The notes under the pieces were generated by a model. It was not told the origin of the DNA. It was given only the letters and a program-made list of their open reading frames with translations, and did not search any database. A stretch of DNA of 48,709 nt, taken from positions 1-48,709 of the forward strand of contig JBKHDM010000012.1 of NCBI GenBank assembly GCA_046541355.1, given 5' to 3'. The stretch's first letter is position 1, and the number at the start of each line of letters is the position of its first letter. Positions 41,035 to 48,589 of the stretch are shown here, piece after piece. The DNA is from CAYZHV01 sp046541355. GTDB lineage: Bacteria > Spirochaetota > Spirochaetia > DSM-27196 > Alkalispirochaetaceae. The position numbers and the translations under genes were made by a program.

Positions 41035-41348
41035 GCCGTCGCCTCGAAGCGGCGGTCGCCGCTTGCCTCCTTCTTCTACACCTCGTCCTTGGCGCCACGG
41101 GCATCGATTTTTCCGGTGTCCCGGGGGAAGTCGAAATGGCTGAGCTTTACGAGATGAGAGACCTCTGGGCGATTTCGAGAGAGGATGTACCTCGGCCACC
41201 AGAGATTGCCGGGTTCCACCAGATCTTGCGCCCGCCGCCTGCCCCAGCCTCTCCCCGGAGGACCACCCCAGAGGCGAGGCAACATGAGGTTTTCGGAAGC
41301 ATCAAACTCGAGGGAGAACGGCAGATGATATATGTGAGGCCACGATGA
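41031..41348 (+). CDS. Small secretion-operon protein with membrane anchor, 105 aa
   Basis: GTG 41031 overlaps the previous stop. An N-terminal signal anchor ('AAVAACLLLLHLVLG') is followed by a Pro-rich stretch and a short beta-like end ('VFGSIKLEGERQMIYVRPR'). GspC has a similar order (anchor, linker, HR beta domain), but this protein is far shorter, so the match is tentative. Confidence 0.55.
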   Translation: MSRRLEAAVAACLLLLHLVLGATGIDFSGVPGEVEMAELYEMRDLWAISREDVPRPPEIAGFHQILRPPPAPASPRRTTPEARQHEVFGSIKLEGERQMIYVRPR

Positions 41349-41953
41349 AAAACAGGAACACCCGGGGATCAGGGCAGCGGGCTTCCCGAGGGAGGCGGAT
41401 TTCTACGGCAGCGGCTCTACCGGTGGTTTTTGCCGTGCTTCTGCTGCCGTCCTGCGTCGGCGGACCGGAGGAGTTTGCATCGGGGGACCTTCTGGTGATG
41501 GTCTACTCCTCCCGGCATGAGCCGGTTGTGGACGCGTCGGTCCGGGAAGGGATACGACTCCTCGGTCGCAGCGACTCCTTCGGCCGCCTCGTTCTCCCCG
41601 GCCTGCCTGCGGGAGATCGGGAACTGCTCATCCGGGCGGACGGATACGCACCCCGGCTGGTCTCCTTCTCCTTCAGCGCTCCGACGCAGATCCTCTACGT
41701 CAGTCTCGAACCTCTCGGTGTGGCGATCGGACGACTGCTGAGGGAGGTTGACGTCGAAGGCATGGCGCGGCTGGAGCAGTTGCTTCTCGATAGTCGGGCG
41801 GGGAGAGAGGAGATCGAGCTGGTCGCTGCGGTGAGGAGGCGACTCGAGGGTGAGGCGGGTTGGCAGGATAGCCTGCGATCCCTCGAGCCGGCTCTCGGGG
41901 CGAGCCTGACCGGGGAACTGCTGAGAGCGGTCGAGGGGGGGAGCAAGCAGTGA
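41345..41953 (+). CDS. Lipoprotein with carboxypeptidase-regulatory-like domain
   Basis: A 202-residue protein with a long basic leader and lipobox 'LLLPSC'. Residues of about 45-120 form an Ig-like domain of PEGA/CarboxypepD_reg type ('GDLLVMVYSSRHEPVVDASV', 'LVLPGLPAGDRELLIRADGY'). The C-terminal 70 residues are helical. A pilotin or other outer-membrane accessory of the secretion system is one possibility from its operon position; function unknown. ATG 41345 overlaps the previous stop (ATGA). Confidence 0.65.
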   Translation: MKNRNTRGSGQRASRGRRISTAAALPVVFAVLLLPSCVGGPEEFASGDLLVMVYSSRHEPVVDASVREGIRLLGRSDSFGRLVLPGLPAGDRELLIRADGYAPRLVSFSFSAPTQILYVSLEPLGVAIGRLLREVDVEGMARLEQLLLDSRAGREEIELVAAVRRRLEGEAGWQDSLRSLEPALGASLTGELLRAVEGGSKQ

Positions 41954-42468
41954 CGGCTCCCCGCCACCGTTTGAAGGCCGCAATACCGGGGTCTCTCGCC
42001 GGTGTGCTTCTAAGCTTGTCAGGTTGCGCCCTTCTCTCGCCGCTCCCGGACGCACCGTGGGCGATCATGGAGGTGCGCTTCGACCGCCTCGAGAGCAGCT
42101 ACTCCCATGCGGTCGAAGTAATCCTTCGCGGAGCCGAGGTTGCTCCGACCGGGGAGGTGCGGATGCGCTTTAACCTCACCGCGGAGCTCCCGGAAAACGG
42201 TGAGACCGGGGAGCCTGATGTTATCCTGGAGGCCTTTACCGCCCGGGGAACCGCCGAAAACGCGGGTGATCGCACCGGGGCGGTGACCGTTCAGTTCGAC
42301 ACGCCGTTCGCCTTTCTTCCTCAGACACCCCTCATACTCTCTCAGCTCACCATCATCCAACTCTCCGGAGCCGATGGAAGCAGCTGGGAGGGTGAGCTTC
42401 CCTACCCCTATGAGGTCACAGAGACCCTCGCGACTACCCCACTTTCCAAAAACGGGGCGCTTCAGTAG
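41950..42468 (+). CDS. Lipoprotein, last gene of the secretion operon
   Basis: A 172-residue protein with lipobox 'LLSLSGC' and a single beta-sandwich-like domain ('AIMEVRFDRLESSYSHAVEVIL'). GTG 41950 overlaps the upstream stop. No family is recognised. The chain of 4-base overlaps ends here; ndk follows 41 bases later with its own ribosome site. Confidence 0.6.
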   Translation: MTAPRHRLKAAIPGSLAGVLLSLSGCALLSPLPDAPWAIMEVRFDRLESSYSHAVEVILRGAEVAPTGEVRMRFNLTAELPENGETGEPDVILEAFTARGTAENAGDRTGAVTVQFDTPFAFLPQTPLILSQLTIIQLSGADGSSWEGELPYPYEVTETLATTPLSKNGALQ

Positions 42469-42509
42469 ATTCTTCAACCCAATACTGCAGTTATGAAAAG
42501 GAGTGAACC

Positions 42510-42962
42510 GTGGCCTACCAGAAAACCTTTGCCATGCTTAAGCCAGGCGCCCTTCAGCGCCGGATCGTCGGTGAGATTCTCTCCCGGATCGAGCGGAAGG
42601 GACTCAAGATTATCGGGATGAAGCTGATGCAGGTTCCCACGCAGCTGTGCCGGGAGCACTACGCCGAGCACAAGGACAAACCCTTCTACGATGATCTGGT
42701 CTCCTATGTGACCTCCTCGCCGGTGGTTGCGATGGTCGTAGCCGGGGAGGACGCGATCCCGATGCTCCGGATACTCTGCGGAGCGACGAAGGTCGATCAG
42801 GCGGTGCCGGGAACGATTCGTGGGGACTACGCAGCGGCGACCACGAAAAACATCATCCACGCCTCCGACAGCCCTGAGAGCGCGGAGCGGGAGATCGCTC
42901 TCTGGTTCAAAGAGAACGAGATGACCGACTACCAGGACCCTAACGGGGAGTGGTTCGTCTGA
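42510..42962 (+). CDS. ndk: Nucleoside diphosphate kinase
   Basis: Balances nucleoside triphosphate pools by transferring phosphate through a phospho-His. The 150-residue protein has 'FAMLKPGALQRRIVGEIL' at the start and the catalytic His117 in 'NIIHASDSPESAEREI'. The start is GTG 42510 with AAGGAG 7 bases upstream. Its stop overlaps the next start (TGATG), so ndk and pepF are translationally coupled. Confidence 0.97.
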   Translation: MAYQKTFAMLKPGALQRRIVGEILSRIERKGLKIIGMKLMQVPTQLCREHYAEHKDKPFYDDLVSYVTSSPVVAMVVAGEDAIPMLRILCGATKVDQAVPGTIRGDYAAATTKNIIHASDSPESAEREIALWFKENEMTDYQDPNGEWFV

Positions 42963-44731
42963 TGGGGGCCACCGGAGCTCCCCGGTGGGATCTCGATCGG
43001 TTCTACCCCGGCCTCTCATCCCCGGCTTACAAGGAAGCCTTCGAGGCGCTGAGAAACGAGATTTCCGCCTTCCGGGAAGCGGTGGAACGCACGGGCGACT
43101 GGCTTATGGAGGCGATCAACCGGCAGAACCAGGCGACCGACCTCGCCGAAAGCCTCGAGTCTTTCGTCTACACAACCTACTCAACGGAGACCGGGAATAC
43201 CGAGGCGTTACAGCAACTCGACAAACTCAGCGAGCTGATGGTCGCCTTTACGGACGCCGCCGCACGATTCCGGTACAGACTGCGCCGTGAGCAGGAGGAC
43301 GTGAGACCGCTGTGGGACGAAGGCGGCCCCCTCGAGGCGTACAGCCATGTCCTCGAGGAACAGCTGCGCCTCGCCGAATTCCAGATGGATGTGGGTGAAG
43401 AGGCCCTCGCCGCAGAGCTCGACCGCTCCGGCGGGGAGCTTTGGGGCAGACTTCAGGAGGCGATCTCTTCGGAGCTCTCGACGCTCTGGGATGCGTCAAC
43501 GGGAGAGAGAAAAAGCGTAACCGAACTTCGAGCCCTCGCGTTTGATCCGGACCGTGAGGTACGCAAACGCGCCTACCGTCTCGAGTTGGAGCTCTGGGAG
43601 AGCGTGGAAACTCCCCTTGCCTATGCCATCAACGGTGTAAAGGGGTTCGCCTCCTCGGTTAATCGCCGCAGGGGTCACGAAAGCGACCTCGAGCGCGCCA
43701 CCATCCAGGCGCGCCTCACCCCGAAAGCTCTCGAGACGATGATTTCGGTGATGCGGGAGTCACTTCCGCTTTTTCGAAACTACCTCACCGCCAAGGCAAA
43801 GCTCCTCGGGGTAGAGCGAATCGCCTTCTACGACCTCTTTGCTCCGGTAGGCGAGGAGTCCGGGGGATGGACATGGAGGGAGGCAACCGAGTTTATCATC
43901 CACCATTTTGAAGGTTTCTCCGAGGACCTCGGCGCCCTGGCAAGACGAGCGTTCTCCGAGAGCTGGATCGACGGCGAGCCACGAAAAGGAAAGGTCGGCG
44001 GCGCCTACTGCACCTCCTTTCCCGGCTTCGGAGAGAGCAGAATCCTCGCAAACTTTGACGGCAGCTTCTCGAGCGTCTCAACCCTCGCTCACGAGCTCGG
44101 GCACGCCTACCACTTCGAGATACTCAAGGATCAGCCCGCCTCCCTTCGCTCGTATCCGATGACCCTCGCAGAGACCGCTTCCATCTTCTGCGAGACCCAC
44201 ATTTTCTACAGTCGCATGGCCGAGGGCTCAACCAATCAGCTTGCGATTCTCGAGCATCTGCTGCAGGAGACAACCCAGGTTATCGTGGATATCCTCTCCC
44301 GGTTCATCTTCGAGGGCTCCCTCTTTGAGGAGAAACAGCGAGGCTTTGTCGCCCCCGGGCGGCTCAAGGAGCTGATGCTCGACGCCCAGGATGCTACCTA
44401 CGCGGAGGGGATGGACCCAGACCAGCGCCACCCGTACATGTGGGCGGTCAAAGGTCACTACTACAGTACCCGTCTCGGCTACTATAACTTCCCCTACGCC
44501 TTCGGACAGCTCTTTGGCCTCGGCCTCTACGCGCAGTACCTGCAATCCCCCGAAACCTTTCCCGGACAGTACCGCCGGCTCCTGCAACTGACCGGCCGCT
44601 CACCGGCAACAGAGGTCGCGGCCACTGCCGGCTTCGACCTCGAAAGCCCCGATTTCTGGCGCTCCGGCATTGAACTCATCCGGACCTTCGCCAGGAGCTA
44701 CGAGGAGGAAGTCGCGCGGACTCTGAGCTAG
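42962..44731 (+). CDS. pepF: Oligoendopeptidase F-like M3 metallopeptidase
   Basis: A 589-residue cytoplasmic zinc peptidase that degrades oligopeptides. The zinc site is 'AHELGHAYHFE' (His at about 377 and 381, catalytic Glu 378), with the third ligand Glu in 'AETASIFCE'. 'GGAYCTSFPGFGESRILANF' and 'GHYYSTRLGYYNFPYAFGQ' are typical of the PepF branch. The start at 42962 overlaps the ndk stop; GTG 42950 is an alternative. Confidence 0.92.
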   Translation: MGATGAPRWDLDRFYPGLSSPAYKEAFEALRNEISAFREAVERTGDWLMEAINRQNQATDLAESLESFVYTTYSTETGNTEALQQLDKLSELMVAFTDAAARFRYRLRREQEDVRPLWDEGGPLEAYSHVLEEQLRLAEFQMDVGEEALAAELDRSGGELWGRLQEAISSELSTLWDASTGERKSVTELRALAFDPDREVRKRAYRLELELWESVETPLAYAINGVKGFASSVNRRRGHESDLERATIQARLTPKALETMISVMRESLPLFRNYLTAKAKLLGVERIAFYDLFAPVGEESGGWTWREATEFIIHHFEGFSEDLGALARRAFSESWIDGEPRKGKVGGAYCTSFPGFGESRILANFDGSFSSVSTLAHELGHAYHFEILKDQPASLRSYPMTLAETASIFCETHIFYSRMAEGSTNQLAILEHLLQETTQVIVDILSRFIFEGSLFEEKQRGFVAPGRLKELMLDAQDATYAEGMDPDQRHPYMWAVKGHYYSTRLGYYNFPYAFGQLFGLGLYAQYLQSPETFPGQYRRLLQLTGRSPATEVAATAGFDLESPDFWRSGIELIRTFARSYEEEVARTLS

Positions 44732-44780
44732 TCCGTCTCGATCGAGCGTCGAGGCGCGCCGGGGGTAGAGAAACAGCCGC

Positions 44781-44809
44781 TTTACAAGTGCGCCGGTTTT
44801 CAGTACGCT
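44781..44809 (+). promoter_or_regulatory. tRNA-Cys promoter
   Basis: TTTACA (44781-44786), 17 bases, TACGCT (44804-44809), 12 bases before the mature tRNA 5' end. Confidence 0.6.
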
Positions 44810-44821
44810 GTCGGGGAAATC

Positions 44822-44894
44822 GGCGCCGTACCCAAGTGGCTAAGGGAGAGGTCTGCAAAACCTCCATTCACCGGTTCGAATCCGGTCGGCGCCT
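44822..44894 (+). tRNA. tRNA-Cys (anticodon GCA)
   Basis: A 7-bp acceptor stem (44822-44828 with 44887-44893), T-arm CCGG-TTCGAAT-CCGG and anticodon arm GAGGT-CTGCAAA-ACCTC with GCA at positions 34-36. The discriminator base is T, as in tRNA-Cys. The CCA end is not encoded. Confidence 0.95.
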
Positions 44895-44908
44895 TTCGGT
44901 TCAGCAAC

Positions 44909-44936
44909 AGCCCGCCTTAGGCGGGCTCTTTTTTTT
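44909..44936 (+). terminator. Rho-independent terminator after tRNA-Cys
   Basis: A perfect 8-bp stem AGCCCGCC/GGCGGGCT with a TTA loop and an eight-T tail. Confidence 0.95.
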
Positions 44937-45002
44937 GGGGCCGCTCCGGTACAACCGGGGAGGTAGAGCCGCCTCCGGCCGGCACCAGGGTGTAAAGGTG
45001 CG

Positions 45003-45575
45003 TTATGATCCGGGGCGGTTGGCGAGGTAGTGCTTGTAGAAATGGAGTGCGACGACCATCATCGCGTGGAAGAAATCACCCCCCGCCTCAACCTCATTCA
45101 CCGGGACGAGTTCTACGTCGATCAGTTCATTCTCGTCGAGACTCTGTTCCTGTCTCTTGTGGAGGTCCCGGGCTAAATAGGTGTAGCAGGTGTTACTCAT
45201 AAAGGCGGGGTTCGGGTTGATCTCTCCGATCAGCAAGAGCTCCCCTGCGACGTAGCCTGTCTCCTCGGTCAACTCGCGGGCGGCGGCTGCTTTGGGGTCT
45301 TCGCCCGGGTCGATGACGCCGCCGGGGAACTCGAGGGAGAGGCGCATGTTTCCGTGGCGGAACTGCCGGACCATGAGGAAACAGTCCCGACCGTGTTGGT
45401 CCTTTGTCACCGCTACCACGTTACCCCAGTCAGGTGTCTCAAGCAGAAAGTAGTCCGCAGTGCGGCCATCCGGACCGTGTTGCACGCTCTTATCGACGGA
45501 AAAGACCGGCGCCTCGAGGATGCGCTCTCTGCTCTGCTCACTCCAGCAAAGATGCCGGAACTGTTGTTCACTCAT
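45003..45575 (-). CDS. Nudix hydrolase, ADP-ribose pyrophosphatase-like
   Basis: A 190-residue enzyme that hydrolyses a nucleoside diphosphate linked to another group. The Nudix box begins at 'GGVIDPGEDP' and ends in 'RELTEETGY', with all metal-binding Glu residues present. 'FLMVRQFRHGNMRLSLEFPGG' before it is typical of the ADP-ribose pyrophosphatase branch; substrate not proven. ATG 45575 is preferred over 45623 because TACTCT lies 7 bases upstream and no family-like residues precede it. Element E begins 41 bases upstream. Confidence 0.87.
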   Translation of the reverse strand: MSEQQFRHLCWSEQSRERILEAPVFSVDKSVQHGPDGRTADYFLLETPDWGNVVAVTKDQHGRDCFLMVRQFRHGNMRLSLEFPGGVIDPGEDPKAAAARELTEETGYVAGELLLIGEINPNPAFMSNTCYTYLARDLHKRQEQSLDENELIDVELVPVNEVEAGGDFFHAMMVVALHFYKHYLANRPGS

Positions 45576-45582
45576 CGGACCG

Positions 45583-45611
45583 AGAGTAGAGGAAAGCCGA
45601 CTGTCTGGCAA
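45583..45611 (-). promoter_or_regulatory. Leaderless promoter of the Nudix gene
   Basis: On the minus strand: TTGCCA (45611-45606), 17 bases, TACTCT (45588-45583), 7 bases, ATG. The -35 box ends 5 bases from element E. Confidence 0.55.
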
Positions 45612-45616
45612 TGGAG

Positions 45617-45748
45617 GTATCAAGAAGCGTGTTGTTCTTTAGGCCTAAAACCCGGTAACAGAAGGATTTGGCCTGCGAAACGTTGTAAACGGGTGATATC
45701 CTTGCGCCACAAAGAGTTACGAGAGAATAACAACACGCTTCTCGATAC
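45617..45748. mobile_element. MITE-like element E, 132 bp
   Basis: 18-bp ends match at 17 of 18 positions. The element lies exactly between the -35 boxes of two divergent leaderless promoters (Nudix gene to the left, ravA to the right), 5 bases from each. AGGCCTAAA occurs at the same offset as in element D. Confidence 0.88.
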
Positions 45749-45753
45749 TAAGG

Positions 45754-45782
45754 TTGACGCACGCCGGAGTTCAGGAAACAAT
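45754..45782 (+). promoter_or_regulatory. Leaderless ravA promoter
   Basis: TTGACG (45754-45759), 17 bases, AACAAT (45777-45782), then 6 bases to the ATG at 45789. Confidence 0.5.
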
Positions 45783-45788
45783 GCCACC

Positions 45789-47315
45789 ATGGTCTATGAT
45801 CGGATCCGCTCTCTTGTCGAATCGTTGGCCCAAGGTCTGGTGGAGCGGGAAGAGGCAGTCCGTCTCGCACTTCTCGCGGCTCTTTCAGGGGAGAGTATCG
45901 TGCTCCTCGGCCCTCCGGGGGTTGGCAAAACCGCGGTTGCCCGGCGGGCAGCGGCGGCTCTTTGCGACACTGTGGCTTTCGAACGCGCCTTGGACGGCTT
46001 TACCACAGCCGACGACCTTTACGGGCCGGCAAGAACAGAGCCGTCGCCGGAGGGTCGCTTGCGAGCGACCGATGGCTATCTGCCGAAGGCAACGGTGGTA
46101 ACTCTGGAGAACATCTGGAACGGTTCGCCCTCGATTCGCGATGCCCTCCTTCCGGTGGTCTCGGATCGGCGGTTCAGAAATGGCGGGGCCGTCGAGGAGG
46201 TTCCCTGGCGGTTTCTGGTCGGTACTACCGACTACCTGCCTCCTCTCGCCGAGGTGAGCAGACCCTTTTGGGAGAGTTTTCTCCTGCGAGTCGCGCTCTC
46301 CCCGCTGGAAACATCGGAAAGCTTCAGGCAGCTTCTCCTCTCACCTCATGATTTCCCCGCCGCCCCTGATGTCGGGATAACACCCTCGGAGTGGGAGAGC
46401 TGGCAGGAGCAGATCAACACGGTGGAACTTACCGATGAGGTAGTCCAGCTTATTGTCAGGGTACGGGAAGTGCTGGATGAGGCAAACGAGAAACGGCGGA
46501 ACGAGGGAGCCGAGGAAATCTACGTCTCAGACCGACGTTGGGTAGAGCTTACCCGCCTTCTCAAAGCTTCCGCCTTCTTTCACGGCCGAAAGCGGGTCGA
46601 TCCCCTCGACTGTCTGCTGCTGCGCCACGGACTCTGGGAGCGGCCGGAACAGATCGAGGAGGTAAACGAACTCATTCGTGTCGCTATCTCCCAGTACGCA
46701 GCCTCCGATCGCTTCGACACCCGGAAACTCCTTCTCGAGTTCCGCCGTCTCGCCGACGAGATCGACAATCAGAGGATCGACTACCAGGAAGAGGATGTAC
46801 GGGAGTTGGAGCGATACAGGGGTGAGTACTACGTCGTCGACGAGTTCATCGAGGACTTCACCTCTCTCATCTGGATCGAGGACTTCGAGTCGCTCCTTGC
46901 GGACGCACCGAAGCGGGTAGAGCTCTTTTTCTATGACGAGAACGAACAGCTCTCGCACACCGATATCTTCTCTGTTCTCAGGACGGGCGAGGGCAGCGTA
47001 GAGATCAACGGAGAGATCTTTCCCCTGAGAGGAACGGATGTGCGCAGAAGCGTGGCGGAACGACGCAAGCTCACCCCCAACGAGGCGAAGCATTTCGGCG
47101 AACGTCTGGAGGAGTTGAAAAGCACCTGCCGGCGAAAGATCGAAGAGATAGAGAGCCTGCGCTCCGCTGGTGAGAGCGAGTCGAGGGAGCATCTGTTCGT
47201 CAAACGGGAGTACGCCGCGCTTCTCCTCGACAGCCTCTCAGAGAGCGTCGAGAATCTCATGGCCCTGGAAACCGACATCCGCGCCCTCGAGGTCGAGGCG
47301 TTCGGCGAATCCTGA
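45789..47315 (+). CDS. ravA: RavA-like MoxR AAA+ ATPase with altered Walker B
   Basis: A 508-residue MoxR-family AAA+ protein, close to the length of E. coli RavA (498), followed by its usual partner ViaA. Walker A 'GPPGVGKTA' is at 41-49. The Walker B region reads 'TVVTLENIWNGSPSIRDALL': where RavA has Asp-Glu, this protein has Glu107-Asn108, so the usual catalytic Glu is missing. 'SDRRFRNGG' follows as expected. A helical linker and a beta-rich segment ('KRVELFFYDENEQLSHTDIF') make up the C-terminal half. The start at 45789 is leaderless; the longer frame crosses element E. Confidence 0.85.
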   Translation: MVYDRIRSLVESLAQGLVEREEAVRLALLAALSGESIVLLGPPGVGKTAVARRAAAALCDTVAFERALDGFTTADDLYGPARTEPSPEGRLRATDGYLPKATVVTLENIWNGSPSIRDALLPVVSDRRFRNGGAVEEVPWRFLVGTTDYLPPLAEVSRPFWESFLLRVALSPLETSESFRQLLLSPHDFPAAPDVGITPSEWESWQEQINTVELTDEVVQLIVRVREVLDEANEKRRNEGAEEIYVSDRRWVELTRLLKASAFFHGRKRVDPLDCLLLRHGLWERPEQIEEVNELIRVAISQYAASDRFDTRKLLLEFRRLADEIDNQRIDYQEEDVRELERYRGEYYVVDEFIEDFTSLIWIEDFESLLADAPKRVELFFYDENEQLSHTDIFSVLRTGEGSVEINGEIFPLRGTDVRRSVAERRKLTPNEAKHFGERLEELKSTCRRKIEEIESLRSAGESESREHLFVKREYAALLLDSLSESVENLMALETDIRALEVEAFGES

Positions 47316-47317
47316 AG

Positions 47318-48589
47318 ATGGAGTCGTCGGTCCTGTTAGACGTCCTGGGAGGGTATCTGCCGGAGGACAGGGAGGCGCAACGCCTTGTCGCTTTGGCGGT
47401 AGAGCGGCTGAGCACCGGTGGTACGGCAAACGCTTCCCGACAGACTCTCGAGTGTATAGCCGCCGCCGTCGGGCCGCTCCTCTCGCGCCTCTGGAAGGAG
47501 GGGTACGGCGAGCCTGATAGGGAGGTGGAACTTCGGATCGCACCCCTCGCCCCGCTTACCAGGCGAGCAATTAAGCCGGAGCAGCACGGGCTACTGCGAG
47601 TTGCCCAAGACCTGATAGAGTCACTCCCCCCGGGTCGGGGCGCGACGGGGTGTGGGCTCGACCTTGCACGACTCGAAACCGACCGGACCCCCCTCGCGGG
47701 ACGACTCCTCTACCGCAGGCTGCGTTGTGAGCTGCTGGAGGTCGCTCGTGCATCTGCGCGCAGGCACGCTCTGGTGCACGCCTTTCACCGGCTTCGTCTC
47801 CCCCTGGGGATGCTCAAGAGAGAGCTGCCGAGGTACCTGGAGTTCATTGGTGCCGGCGGCCCGCACTGGCCGCTGTCGTCCTTTGGCTGGAGCGTAGCGA
47901 GGGGCCGCTGGTATCCTGTAGACTGGCACGCCCTTCACGGCCTCCTGGAGCTTCTCTCCCGGGAGCCGACGGTTGAGAGGCTCTGCCGTCGCGTCTCCCG
48001 GTTTTCCCGGAGCCTTTATGCCCCCGTTTCCGCCGGTGCCGATCCGCTGCCCTCCGGGGAGATCGGCGAGGGGGCACCGCCCCCGATCAGTCTTGTTCTC
48101 GATACATCTGGTTCTATGCGCGGCGAGGGAGAGCGGGTCAGCCGCGCGCTTCTATTCGGGCTGCTTGTCCACGCCGGAGGGCTCGGTCGTCCGGTACGCC
48201 TCCTCTACGCGGGAAGCCGGATTCAACAGGTCGCCTTCCCTCCGGAGAATCCTGACCTTCCGACCCTCGTGTCAGAGCTCGACCACGCCTTTGCCTCCGG
48301 CGGTTCGCCGATCCCCGCCCTCCGGGAGGCTCTCAAGGACGCGGTACGGAGAAGGGAGGATCTCGCAGAGATTCTGCTGGTAACCGACTCGAGGGAGCCG
48401 AGGCTCTCTCAGGTGGCCGAGGAGCAACTCACGCTCCTGCGAAGCAGGTCGAGCCTCATTCTCCATGGCCTGACGGTCGGAGAGCTGCCGCTGATCAACG
48501 AGAATAATCTGTTCGACTACACTTGGCACTACGCCTCCTCCCGGACACTCCGACCGGGGATCGCCTCGGAGCAGTTCAAGCAGCTGTGA
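47318..48589 (+). CDS. viaA: ViaA-like von Willebrand factor A protein
   Basis: A 423-residue partner of RavA. The C-terminal VWA domain has the MIDAS start 'LVLDTSGSMRGEGERVSRAL' and 'EILLVTDS' further on; the N-terminal 250 residues are helical and Arg-rich. In E. coli RavA-ViaA acts on respiratory complexes and cofactor insertion; the role here is inferred only by pairing. It starts 2 bases after ravA. Its stop codon lies inside the first unit of a tandem repeat. Confidence 0.85.
   Translation: MESSVLLDVLGGYLPEDREAQRLVALAVERLSTGGTANASRQTLECIAAAVGPLLSRLWKEGYGEPDREVELRIAPLAPLTRRAIKPEQHGLLRVAQDLIESLPPGRGATGCGLDLARLETDRTPLAGRLLYRRLRCELLEVARASARRHALVHAFHRLRLPLGMLKRELPRYLEFIGAGGPHWPLSSFGWSVARGRWYPVDWHALHGLLELLSREPTVERLCRRVSRFSRSLYAPVSAGADPLPSGEIGEGAPPPISLVLDTSGSMRGEGERVSRALLFGLLVHAGGLGRPVRLLYAGSRIQQVAFPPENPDLPTLVSELDHAFASGGSPIPALREALKDAVRRREDLAEILLVTDSREPRLSQVAEEQLTLLRSRSSLILHGLTVGELPLINENNLFDYTWHYASSRTLRPGIASEQFKQL

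Noticed and set aside
20971..45748. Short inverted-repeat elements read as integron attC sites
   Set aside because: Length and ends recall attC, and elements A and C contain GTTRRRY- or RYYYAAC-like heptamers, but these are not at equivalent positions. The conserved part is the outer 18 bp shared with an IS, no integrase is present, and the intervening genes are housekeeping genes.
20965..45755. Target-site duplications at the elements
   Set aside because: I compared 3-9 bases on both sides of each element. Only chance matches (AAG at element A, AGG at E) appear, and they need different boundaries, so none is claimed.
45354..47315. Long frame upstream of ravA as an N-terminal extension
   Set aside because: It runs antisense through the Nudix gene and through element E; the leaderless ATG at 45789 fits the family start.
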